Part shown: positions 1 to 7,504 of the stretch, piece by piece
Numbering within the stretch: position 1 is the stretch's first letter
Layout of the letters: the number at the start of each line of letters is the position of its first letter
NCBI GenBank assembly: GCA_021795795.1
Contig: JAJYPA010000148.1
Span: 1-15,594 of the forward strand
Source of the DNA: Pseudomonadota bacterium
Lineage (GTDB): Bacteria; Pseudomonadota; Gammaproteobacteria; Halothiobacillales; Halothiobacillaceae
Direction: 5' to 3'
DNA length: 15,594 bases
Notes under the pieces: generated by a model
What the model was told of the DNA's origin: nothing
Databases searched by the model: none
The model's input: only the letters and a program-made list of their open reading frames with translations
Translations under genes and position numbers: made by a program

Positions 1-1
1 G

Positions 2-2317
2 CTGCACTGGCTGGATACGAATCTTGAGTTGCCCGAGAAAGGGGGCGGGCAACCCGGTCGAGTGGATCGCGGGCATTTTGTATTCAATGGCGACCCGGCT
101 CGATTCCCATTCATTCTTGGCGGTGGGTGGTTCTCGGTGGTGTTTGATTTCAAACATCTGGTTTTGCCTTTTCTACCTCATTGGCCTGCGCTCAAGGATG
201 CCGATGGCAATATCGCATTCGTCAATCAGCAGTTCCACGCATCGATTGACCACGGAACGCTGGCCGAAGTGCCTATGGATGGCTCACGCGTGAGTATCTT
301 TGATCTGGACAAAGCCGCACTCGATATTGCCGTAACAGCCAGAGCGCCTTTGAGCCAACTGATCGGATTTATCGGGCAAACCCCGCTATTGGGTGCCGGC
401 AGTTTGAACGCGCTCAAGGCCACGGGACAAGCCGGGTTGGATATTTCGGTTCTCGTGGGATTGAAGCATGCTGAAAAGCCCGAAGTAAACGGCCATTTGG
501 TATTGAAAAACAACGACCTGTCTCTCGACAAGACGCTGATCAAAGTGAGCCAGATTTCCGGAGCCATCGATTTCCATAACGTGGATTTCTCCGCCAAGAG
601 CCTTTCTGCCCGTTTTAATGACGAACCGGCAACGATAACATTAAAGCCCGGTAAATCAGACGATTCGACCATCGTGAGCTTGCAAACGCGCCTTGATCCC
701 TTGTTCGCGTTGCGGGAGAAGCCCGTCTCGGCGTTTGGGCCCCTGCTTGATCGGGTGCGCGGCAAGGCGGACACTACGATTGAGCTGAACATTCCTCATC
801 ACGGCGATCAATTTACAGTCCAGGCAAACAGTGATCTTGTCGGCGTATCGAGCCAGCTGCCGCCGCCGTTCGGCAAAGCTGCCGATGCGGTCTGGCCACT
901 CGGAGCCGACCTCAGGTTTACCGGCGGCGTTTTGCGCCAATTGGATCTTAAAGCGCAAGGCAGCGTACCGTGGCAAGCCACTCTGGGGTTCAATAACCGC
1001 GGCGCTCTGAGTGGGGGGGATGTCAGTAATCGCGCTGAAAGTGCCGATCAATCCGTCACAGATTCTGCGATCAATCCTCCGGCGAATCTGGCCATCAATC
1101 TGAATACTCCAGTGCTTGATTGGGACGCATGGCAGCCGATCCTGAGTAGTAACGCGTTCTCCCGACCGGGAAAAGTATCTTCCAGCACGACTGTCGCCCC
1201 CTTCGACCTGAATATTCAGACCGATCGTCTCAAGGTGGCCGGTTTGCAGTTTGGCCCGACCCGGTTGAATGTCCGCTTTGCGGATGAGCGGTATCTCATC
1301 AAGGCCAGCGGCGACGCCTTAGACGGTAACCTGACATATCAACAGCCCAATGCCGCACATCCGGCTGGCCAGATAGCGATGCAGTTCAAACGGTTCCACA
1401 TCGAGGATCAATCTTCATCCAATTCGGCATCTTCCGGTCAGGTGACACCGTTAAGTTCGTGGGATCTGAAACAGATTCCCGGCACACAGGTGATCATCGA
1501 TGACCTGCGGTTCGGTAAACACCGACTGGGCAAACTCGTGCTCAATAGCGAGGCAGCCATGCCGGGGCGCGACACGCTGGAGATTCCGACCATCGACTGG
1601 CAACCGACAGCGAGTTTTCGTCTGATCGGTCAGGGTACGGTAGCCAAAGAGGGTGACAAACAGCAGACGAAATTGAACTTGTCGGCACAAGGGACAGACC
1701 TTGGTGCCGTGTTCAAGCAGGTGGCTGGCGATAATTCACCGATCAGCAATGGGGATCTCAAACCGTCTTCATTCTCGCTATCCTGGCCCGGTTCACCGGT
1801 GGCATTTGCCCTTGAGCGGCTGAGTGGTTCCGGCGCGATTCTAATGCAGAACGGCCAACTTAACGAAGTCAATCCTGGCGCGGGACGACTGGCCGGATTA
1901 CTCAGTTTGGGGGCGATTACCCGTCGATTGCGACTGGATTTCAGCGATGTGGTCGATCAGGGTCTTACATTCGATTCGCTCAGCGCCGACTGGACCATAA
2001 AGCAGGGATTGTTGACTATTGATCCTCTGGCACTCAAAAATGCCTCTTTGCGGTTGACGGCGTCAGGACAAACCCAGCTAAGCGACAACAGCCTCGATTA
2101 CACCGTTAAAATCTATGCCGATATCGGTATGCTCCTGCCCATTATCGGGACTGTGGCCGGTGGCCCGATCGTGGGTGGCGCCGTGCTGGCTATTCAGCAG
2201 GCACTCAAGACCATCAATAAAAATCCTGCACCGACGCTGGTTTACAGGGTCACGGGCACCATCGCCGCCCCCGTCGTCAAAACCACCGATGCCCTTCCGG
2301 AGCTCTCCACCCCATGA
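2..2317 (+). CDS. yhdP: YhdP family AsmA-like envelope protein, 5' end outside window
   Basis: The reading frame is open from base 2, so the gene starts upstream. The 771 codons seen are the C-terminal part of a protein that in E. coli is about 1,270 residues. YhdP proteins are inner-membrane-anchored, AsmA/TAM-like periplasmic proteins implicated in moving phospholipid to the outer membrane. The seen part is rich in alternating beta-strand segments. It ends in the typical AsmA-like C-terminal domain: a GSGAILMQNGQLNEVNPGAG segment, then GLLSLGAITRRL, a SADWTIKQGLLTIDPLAL stretch and a final glycine-rich hydrophobic helix with IIGTVAGGPIVGGA. No membrane anchor is visible because the N-terminus is missing. 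The stop overlaps the next start as ATGA, which suggests translational coupling to the nitrilase-fold gene. A TTG at 29 is only an in-frame codon, not the start. Family assignment is confident; the transport role is known from E. coli and inferred here. Confidence 0.88.
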   Translation: MHWLDTNLELPEKGGGQPGRVDRGHFVFNGDPARFPFILGGGWFSVVFDFKHLVLPFLPHWPALKDADGNIAFVNQQFHASIDHGTLAEVPMDGSRVSIFDLDKAALDIAVTARAPLSQLIGFIGQTPLLGAGSLNALKATGQAGLDISVLVGLKHAEKPEVNGHLVLKNNDLSLDKTLIKVSQISGAIDFHNVDFSAKSLSARFNDEPATITLKPGKSDDSTIVSLQTRLDPLFALREKPVSAFGPLLDRVRGKADTTIELNIPHHGDQFTVQANSDLVGVSSQLPPPFGKAADAVWPLGADLRFTGGVLRQLDLKAQGSVPWQATLGFNNRGALSGGDVSNRAESADQSVTDSAINPPANLAINLNTPVLDWDAWQPILSSNAFSRPGKVSSSTTVAPFDLNIQTDRLKVAGLQFGPTRLNVRFADERYLIKASGDALDGNLTYQQPNAAHPAGQIAMQFKRFHIEDQSSSNSASSGQVTPLSSWDLKQIPGTQVIIDDLRFGKHRLGKLVLNSEAAMPGRDTLEIPTIDWQPTASFRLIGQGTVAKEGDKQQTKLNLSAQGTDLGAVFKQVAGDNSPISNGDLKPSSFSLSWPGSPVAFALERLSGSGAILMQNGQLNEVNPGAGRLAGLLSLGAITRRLRLDFSDVVDQGLTFDSLSADWTIKQGLLTIDPLALKNASLRLTASGQTQLSDNSLDYTVKIYADIGMLLPIIGTVAGGPIVGGAVLAIQQALKTINKNPAPTLVYRVTGTIAAPVVKTTDALPELSTP

Positions 2318-3201
2318 CAACCACGTCTGAAATCACCCGCATGAAAAAATCAAAAATTGCCGCAATACAGCTCAATGGCAAAGCAACCTGGGCAGAAAAT
2401 CAACCGGTGATCGCCCGCCTGGTGCGTGACGCAGCGGATGCTGGCGCAGAAGTGATCGTTCTGCCGGAAAACTTGTATGCCATGCCAGCGAATCCGCACG
2501 AGCTGTTCGCTCTGGGGCTTGGCGTAGAGGGTGAAAATGCCCCACTGGACTGGTTGCAGTCACTGGCCCGCTCTAAAGGCGTATGGATGGTGGCCGGGAC
2601 ATTACCCATTCAAAATGACAGCAGTGGTGCAGATGAAGGCAAATTGTGGTCGCGCAGCTATGTGATCGATTCGCAGGGTAAAATCCGGGCGAAGTACGAC
2701 AAGATTCACTTGTTCGATGTTGATGTGCCACCTCGTCGGTCCTCGCAATCGGCGACCGCTGAATCCTATCGGGAGTCGGATCAGTTCCTGCACGGCACCG
2801 AGTTGGTGCTGGTCGATACACCGGCTGGTCGTTTGGGTATGGCTATCTGCTTTGATTTGCGTTTTCCCGAGTTGTTTCGCCGTTTGACCGAACAGGGCGT
2901 CGAGTGGATTTGTCTGCCTTCTGCTTTCACGGAAACCACGGGGCGGGCGCACTGGGAACCCTTGCTGCGTGCCCGTGCCATCGAAAATCAGGTATATATG
3001 GTGGCAGCCGCACAAGTCGGTGTGCATGCCAGCGGGCGCAAAACCTTCGGTCACAGCATGGTCGTCGATCCTTGGGGAACCGTGCTCGCCAATGCCAAAA
3101 CCCTGGCCGACTGCTTCGTCATGGCGGAAATCGACGCCGAGGCCCAGGCGCACATCCGCCAGCAATTTCCGGTACTGGATTTGCGGCGGTTGGTTTTGTG
3201 A
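2314..3201 (+). CDS. Nitrilase-superfamily carbon-nitrogen hydrolase (Nit1/Nit2-like amidase)
   Basis: This 295-residue enzyme has the full nitrilase-fold catalytic set: Glu52 in VLPENLYAMP, Lys130 in KYDKIHLFDVD and Cys179 in GMAICFDLRFPELF. Length is normal for the family. The closest known groups are Nit1/Nit2, meaning deaminated-glutathione amidase or omega-amidase. KIHLFDVDVP resembles Nit2, while the general layout fits the bacterial genes found after yhdP. The substrate cannot be decided from sequence, but metabolite-repair hydrolysis of an amide is the likely role. No signal peptide is seen, so it is probably cytoplasmic. The start at 2314 overlaps the yhdP stop by four bases, with GGAG 11 bases upstream. 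A second in-frame ATG at 2341 would give MKKSKIAAIQLNG and is also plausible, because homologues often begin just before that strand. In many gammaproteobacteria tldD follows; here aroG does. Confidence 0.9.
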   Translation: MTTTSEITRMKKSKIAAIQLNGKATWAENQPVIARLVRDAADAGAEVIVLPENLYAMPANPHELFALGLGVEGENAPLDWLQSLARSKGVWMVAGTLPIQNDSSGADEGKLWSRSYVIDSQGKIRAKYDKIHLFDVDVPPRRSSQSATAESYRESDQFLHGTELVLVDTPAGRLGMAICFDLRFPELFRRLTEQGVEWICLPSAFTETTGRAHWEPLLRARAIENQVYMVAAAQVGVHASGRKTFGHSMVVDPWGTVLANAKTLADCFVMAEIDAEAQAHIRQQFPVLDLRRLVL

Positions 3202-3247
3202 ATTTGCTGCATGTATGAAGATGACGTACATCGCCAAGCCAAGTACT

Positions 3248-3289
3248 ATTACCGGTTTAGGGTTGAAATGAGACACCCATTACCGATTT
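3248..3289. repeat. Two 11-base direct repeats upstream of aroG
   Basis: ATTACCGGTTT (3248-3258) and ATTACCGATTT (3279-3289) match at 10 of 11 positions and start 31 bases apart, about three helical turns. They lie 19 to 60 bases before the aroG start, in the 106-base gap after the nitrilase-fold gene. That position and spacing would suit a protein-binding site, but they do not look like the E. coli TyrR box. Function is a guess. Confidence 0.35.
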
Positions 3290-3307
3290 TGTAGCAGGCC
3301 GCAGACC

Positions 3308-4411
3308 ATGACGCATCGTACCGATGACTTACGTATTCTCGATATCCATAATTTATTGTCGCCAGATCAGATTCGTGCACAGTTTCCGCTGACCGAGCGC
3401 GGTAGCGAGACGGTGTACGCGACGCGTCAGGCCATCAAGGCGATCCTGAACCGCGAGGATGATCGGCTGCTGGTCGTCATGGGGCCGTGCTCGATCCACG
3501 ATGTGAAAGCCGCGCGAGAGTATGCCTCGCGCCTGAAAACACTTGCCGATGAAGTAAAAGACGACATCCTGCTGGTGATGCGGGTGTATTTTGAAAAGCC
3601 ACGGACGACCGTCGGCTGGAAAGGCCTGATTAACGATCCGAACCTAGACAACAGCTTCGAAATCAACAAGGGGCTGGGTGTGGCGCGTCATTTGCTGGTT
3701 GATCTGGCGGATATGGGCGTGTCTGCGGCGACGGAATACCTGGATCTGATCAGCCCGCAATATGTTTCGGATGCGGTAGCCTGGGGCGCAATCGGCGCGC
3801 GGACGACCGAATCCCAGGTGCATCGGGAACTGGCCTCCGGCCTTTCCTGCCCGGTGGGGTTCAAGAATGGTACCGATGGCGGTTTGCAGGTGGCCATTGA
3901 TGCGATTCGCGCAGCGGCCCGTCCGCATCACTTCCTGTCGGTTACCAAGGCCGGGCACTCGGCCATTTTTTCGACTGCGGGCAACGAAGACTGCCACCTG
4001 ATTTTGCGCGGTGGCAAAAAACCGAACTTTGATGCCAACAGTGTCAACGAAGCGCTTGAAAAGCTGCGTGGTGCCGAACTGCCCGAGCGGTTGATGATCG
4101 ATTTTTCCCACGCCAACAGCCAGAAGCAGCACGCAAGACAGATTCAGGTGGCCGAAGAGGTCGCCACGCAGATCGCCGCAGGCAATGCCGGCATCATCGG
4201 GGCAATGATTGAAAGCCATCTCGTCGGTGGACGGCAGGATGTGCTTCCGGGGCGGATGTTGGTGTATGGGCAGAGCATCACGGATGCCTGTATCGCCTGG
4301 GAAGACAGTGTAGGCGTTATCCGCCGTCTGGCCGAGGCGGTGCGGATTCGACGAGCCGGCGGCGGTGTACTGGTTGATGTTTGTGCGAGTCATGAGCAGA
4401 CAATGCATTGA
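3308..4411 (+). CDS. aroG: 3-deoxy-7-phosphoheptulonate synthase, class I (AroG type)
   Basis: This enzyme condenses phosphoenolpyruvate and erythrose 4-phosphate to DAHP, the first step of the shikimate pathway, in the cytoplasm. The 367-residue protein aligns with E. coli AroG almost without gaps. The metal ligands fall at the same numbers: Cys61 (GPCSIHD), His268 (DFSHANS), Glu302 and Asp326 (SITDACIAWED). Arg92, Lys97 and the motif EKPRTTVGWKGLINDP are also kept. The N-terminal DDLRI at 6-10 and Ser180, both near the effector site in AroG, are present, so feedback control by an aromatic amino acid is likely; which one cannot be told. A C-terminal tail of about 17 residues beyond the E. 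coli length ends in ASHEQTMH. The ribosome-binding site is weak (AGG nine bases before the ATG). It probably has its own promoter in the preceding 106-base gap. Confidence 0.96.
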   Translation: MTHRTDDLRILDIHNLLSPDQIRAQFPLTERGSETVYATRQAIKAILNREDDRLLVVMGPCSIHDVKAAREYASRLKTLADEVKDDILLVMRVYFEKPRTTVGWKGLINDPNLDNSFEINKGLGVARHLLVDLADMGVSAATEYLDLISPQYVSDAVAWGAIGARTTESQVHRELASGLSCPVGFKNGTDGGLQVAIDAIRAAARPHHFLSVTKAGHSAIFSTAGNEDCHLILRGGKKPNFDANSVNEALEKLRGAELPERLMIDFSHANSQKQHARQIQVAEEVATQIAAGNAGIIGAMIESHLVGGRQDVLPGRMLVYGQSITDACIAWEDSVGVIRRLAEAVRIRRAGGGVLVDVCASHEQTMH

Positions 4412-4468
4412 CTGCTGCAATGATTCGGTGAACGATGAACTTCATTCGGCCAAGGCAGGATCAAAGGG

Positions 4469-6355
4469 ATGAGCCAGAATATGGTTGATGGCAATGCAAA
4501 GCTGATCGACGAATTTTATTGCAACTTGAATAGATTCGCCGCCCGGCAATCCCACGTGCTTTTGCGTTGTCTCTTGCTCTGCCTGGTGCTCTGCCTGCTG
4601 ATCGGGCTTTTATGGCTGATGCCTGTGGCGGAAGCCGCTTCCGAGGTAAAGCCTGCCTCTGTCGAACAGGGCGAACTGGTGGCGACCGGTTTGACAAGCC
4701 GAATCACTGAAGTGACTGTATTGCCTCAGGGGGCTTGGGTTACGCGCCGAATCGATGTTCCCGCCGCCATGGTGCCTGTTGACGCCGATCACGCTGCCGG
4801 AGCCAAAAATGAGCAAGCCGGCAAATCGGTTACCGTGCTTGATCTGCCGGGAAATATCGATCAGGAAAGTGTCCAGATTTCCTCCGCCGATTTGTTGCAA
4901 TCCGGGCCGCTGCAATGGCTCAAACAGTCGGTGGAAACCTCGCCCGACTATATGGCGATTGCAGCACAAATCCATACCCTGCGCGCTCAACAGGCGGATG
5001 CGCGAGATGCATTTGAGGCAGCGCGGGTTCGTTTGAGTATTTTTCAGGCACAGATGAGTGCACCAGCGACCGTAACGAGCAAGGCCGGGCATCAGGCAGG
5101 TGCGTTTCTTACTCAGCCCGCCGCCCGGCAGTCATTCGACAAGCTGCTGGCGGATTTGATTTCTGCGCAGCGTAAAGCCCGAAATGACTTGGATAAGGTC
5201 AATGAAGCTTTGACGAAACAGGAGGCTAAGCTGGCCGAATTTCGTAAACAGCCGGAAAAAATGAAGTTGATCCTGCCACTTGAACGTAAAAAATCGGCGA
5301 GCGGCATAGTGGATTCAGGACTTCTTCCCGCTTATCTGCGCTACCGCGTGAGTGATGCGGGTTGGCAACCGGTTTATCGTGCCGATTTAATCACCTTGCC
5401 GACGACCGCTACTGAGGCGAAGAACGTACCAGAGAAACCCACGCTGACGGTGGCAACAGCGAATCCGCCCGCCAACCCGATTGGTGACGAGAATGCCCAG
5501 CTCGACTGGTCATTTTCCGCCAGTGTGCATCAGAACAGTGGCGAAGACTGGACGCATGTGCCGATTACGCTGTCGCTACTCGACAACCGGCGTTATTACC
5601 CGGCGCCAAAATTACCGCGCTGGACGATTGGCTTTGACAGTCATCAGCAAGCAGAGCCTGCGCTGGAGGTTCGATCGAAACTTGCCATGAACATGATGGC
5701 GGCTCCTGTGGCGCAACCCGTTGATGAAACCGGTTTTAATGCCGAGTACAAAAGCGTGCTGCCGCTAACGGTAGATAGTGGCTCGACCGCTACGGTGATC
5801 CCACTGCAGCACGAGCAAGTGCCCGCAAATGCGACGGTGCTCATTGCCCCGACAATTTCACCCCTTGGCGTGCTGACGGGTACATTCGTCCTGAAGAATC
5901 CATTGCCGCTTCCTGCGGGGCGTTGGGAATTTTTCGTCAATGGGGCGCAACTGGGATCGGCATTCCGGCAGGCCCAGGCGCCATCCAAGAAGATGAGTCT
6001 GGGCTTTGGTGCTGATCGGCGTGTGCAGGTTATCGTCGACCAGAAGCCGGATCAGCGAGAGGAAAACGGCGTGATCGGTAAATCGACCCAAATGGTGCGC
6101 CGCACGGTGGTCGAAGTGCAAAGTCAGCACAAAGAACCGGTGGCCGTCACGGTGATCATGAATCTGCCGATCGCCGAAGACAGTGAGATCTCGGTGGAAA
6201 CGCTGGCCGATACGACGCCACCGACGACCAAACAGTTCGATGGGATTGATGGCGTTTGGGCATGGTCCAACCAGATCAAGCCAGATCAGAAAATCACGCT
6301 GAATTTCGGTTTCCGCTTGCGCTGGCCAAGTGATAAAACCCTATCCGGCCTGTGA
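4469..6355 (+). CDS. Secreted DUF4140/DUF4139 (MuiA-like) protein
   Basis: The 628-residue product begins with a basic segment and a leucine-rich hydrophobic stretch (about 34-51), followed by PVAEAA. This is a Sec-type signal peptide with likely cleavage after residue 56 or 57, or an uncleaved anchor; no lipobox is seen. The mature part starts with a DUF4140-like strand region (about 78-150, with ITEVTVLPQGAWVTR and DLPGNIDQESVQISSADL). A predicted coiled coil follows in two parts (about 163-192 and 222-262). A DUF4139 beta-rich domain then starts near 285 (LRYRVSDAGWQPVYRADL) and runs to the end, including THVPITLSLLD and the near-terminal WAWSNQIKPDQKITLNFGF. Proteins of this build are annotated mucoidy-inhibitor MuiA family; molecular function is unknown. 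A GGCAGGA precedes the ATG; another ATG at 4481 is possible. The gene lies 57 bases after aroG and 46 before exbB, so it may be co-transcribed with the envelope run. Confidence 0.85.
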   Translation: MSQNMVDGNAKLIDEFYCNLNRFAARQSHVLLRCLLLCLVLCLLIGLLWLMPVAEAASEVKPASVEQGELVATGLTSRITEVTVLPQGAWVTRRIDVPAAMVPVDADHAAGAKNEQAGKSVTVLDLPGNIDQESVQISSADLLQSGPLQWLKQSVETSPDYMAIAAQIHTLRAQQADARDAFEAARVRLSIFQAQMSAPATVTSKAGHQAGAFLTQPAARQSFDKLLADLISAQRKARNDLDKVNEALTKQEAKLAEFRKQPEKMKLILPLERKKSASGIVDSGLLPAYLRYRVSDAGWQPVYRADLITLPTTATEAKNVPEKPTLTVATANPPANPIGDENAQLDWSFSASVHQNSGEDWTHVPITLSLLDNRRYYPAPKLPRWTIGFDSHQQAEPALEVRSKLAMNMMAAPVAQPVDETGFNAEYKSVLPLTVDSGSTATVIPLQHEQVPANATVLIAPTISPLGVLTGTFVLKNPLPLPAGRWEFFVNGAQLGSAFRQAQAPSKKMSLGFGADRRVQVIVDQKPDQREENGVIGKSTQMVRRTVVEVQSQHKEPVAVTVIMNLPIAEDSEISVETLADTTPPTTKQFDGIDGVWAWSNQIKPDQKITLNFGFRLRWPSDKTLSGL

Positions 6356-6401
6356 GTCGGTTCGAGTGAGATTGTGTGATCTATTCAGGGAGTAACACGA
6401 C

Positions 6402-7025
6402 ATGATGGAACTGGTTTTAGCGGGCGGCGGGATGATGATTCCCATCATTCTGGCTTCGATTATCGCGCTGGCGATTATATTCGAGCGTTTGTGGGCCTTG
6501 CGCTACAGCCGCCTGATGGGTGGTGACCCTGTCGGAACCGTGGAAAGCTGGATCGCAAGTAAGCAATTGACGCAGAACAAGGTTGCGGAACTGGCACGCA
6601 TGTCACCCCTCGGTGTCGTGTTGGCCTCTGGCCTGCAGGATGTCGGGAGTGCCGAGGCCATGCGCAACCGGATCGAAGATGCCGGTCGTCATGTCGCGCA
6701 TCAGATGGAGCGTTATCTCAATACGCTCGGTACCATTGCGGTTATCTCTCCCTTGCTCGGATTGCTGGGAACAGTTGTGGGGATTATTGACGTATTTCAG
6801 GCGATTACGACCAGTGGCGGCGCGGCCGGTATCAATCCCGAATTGCTGGCTGGGGGGATTTCCAAGGCACTGGTCACGACGGCAGGCGGCATCATGGTTG
6901 CCGTACCTGCCTATATCTTTCACCGCTATTTCCGTGGTCTGGTGGACGAGCGCATCATCGAAATGGAGCGTGAGGCCATTCGACTGGTCGACATGATTCA
7001 TCCGACGGAATCCAGTAGACGCTGA
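6402..7025 (+). CDS. exbB: MotA/TolQ/ExbB proton-channel family protein
   Basis: This is the channel-forming inner-membrane subunit of an ExbB-ExbD type motor, which uses proton flow to drive a periplasmic partner. The 207-residue protein has three membrane segments, at about 8-27, 107-131 and 155-177. The family signature PLLGLLGTVVGII (117-129) is in the second, and the third follows GISKALVTTAGGIMVAVPAY. The N-terminus is short, as in ExbB/TolQ paralogues linked to lipid A genes rather than in the longer ExbB forms of the TonB system. AGGGAG lies nine bases before the ATG at 6402; an adjacent in-frame ATG at 6405 cannot be excluded. exbD follows after 10 bases. No TonB or TolA partner lies nearby, so the energised target is unknown. 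ExbB-like is certain; the specific role is not. Confidence 0.9.
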   Translation: MMELVLAGGGMMIPIILASIIALAIIFERLWALRYSRLMGGDPVGTVESWIASKQLTQNKVAELARMSPLGVVLASGLQDVGSAEAMRNRIEDAGRHVAHQMERYLNTLGTIAVISPLLGLLGTVVGIIDVFQAITTSGGAAGINPELLAGGISKALVTTAGGIMVAVPAYIFHRYFRGLVDERIIEMEREAIRLVDMIHPTESSRR

Positions 7026-7035
7026 GGGAATCGCC

Positions 7036-7449
7036 ATGAAATTTCGCCAAAAACCGCGCGAAGAACTGGAGCTCAATCTCATTCCATTGATTGATGTGAT
7101 CTTCATGCTGCTGATTTTCTTCATGCTGACGACCACATTTATTCATGACCGGGCATTGAATGTCACATTGCCGGTATCGGATCAGGGCAGCGAACAGCGC
7201 GCCCCGGTCAAGGATCACGTGATCGAAATCGCCAAGGATGGTCGGATTGCACTGGATGGACACATCATGCCGAGCAATGACTTGTTGCCTCAACTCAAGG
7301 CCATTGCCGATGACGGTCGCCCGGTCGTGGTCTGGGCAGACGCCGAAGTGATCAACCAGAAGGTTATCTCCGTGTTGGATTTGGTGCGCAGTGCAGGCAT
7401 AACCAAGGTTGGACTTGGGACGACGCCCATCAAAGGAGTCATGAAATGA
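7036..7449 (+). CDS. exbD: ExbD/TolR family proton-channel accessory protein
   Basis: The 137-residue product has the classic ExbD/TolR layout: a short basic cytoplasmic start (MKFRQKPREE), one membrane helix (about 16-35) carrying the conserved proton-binding Asp20 in IPLIDVIFMLL, and a periplasmic domain of about 100 residues. It works with the preceding exbB product as the moving core of the channel. GAGGGA ends six bases before the ATG and overlaps the exbB stop, so translation of the pair is probably coupled. The last codons contain an AAAGGAG followed by ATG AAA TGA, an internal ribosome-binding-site-like stretch next to the repeat at 7440-7475. Family certainty is high. Whether it serves TonB, Tol or a lipid A-linked process is open. 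Confidence 0.9.
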   Translation: MKFRQKPREELELNLIPLIDVIFMLLIFFMLTTTFIHDRALNVTLPVSDQGSEQRAPVKDHVIEIAKDGRIALDGHIMPSNDLLPQLKAIADDGRPVVVWADAEVINQKVISVLDLVRSAGITKVGLGTTPIKGVMK

Positions 7450-7475
7450 GCCATGAAATAAACCATGAATCAAGC
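7440..7475. repeat. Three imperfect 12-base tandem copies at the exbD end
   Basis: Three adjoining 12-base units, CATGAAATGAGC (7440-7451), CATGAAATAAAC (7452-7463) and CATGAATCAAGC (7464-7475), cover the exbD stop and the start of the 55-base gap before msbA. Each contains an ATG. In the first two, the reading frame closes after two codons, with TGA and TAA. The strong AAAGGAG at 7432-7438 precedes the first. Confidence 0.7.
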
Positions 7476-7504
7476 CAAGATAGAATCCACAAACCGGGCA
7501 GGGC

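Noticed and set aside
29..31. TTG as the start of the first gene
   Set aside because: The frame stays open upstream to base 2 and YhdP proteins are much longer, so the gene is cut by the window edge.
2602..3276. Minus-strand frame (224 codons) opposite the nitrilase-fold gene
   Set aside because: Shadow of a gene with an intact catalytic triad on the plus strand; the encoded sequence looks random.
3644..4420. Long minus-strand frame (258 codons) opposite aroG
   Set aside because: It mirrors a highly conserved plus-strand gene; the product has no recognisable domain and no ribosome-binding site.
4412..4468. Terminator after aroG
   Set aside because: Only a small ATGAA-C-TTCAT inverted repeat is present, without a GC stem or T-run, so read-through into the DUF4139 gene is possible.
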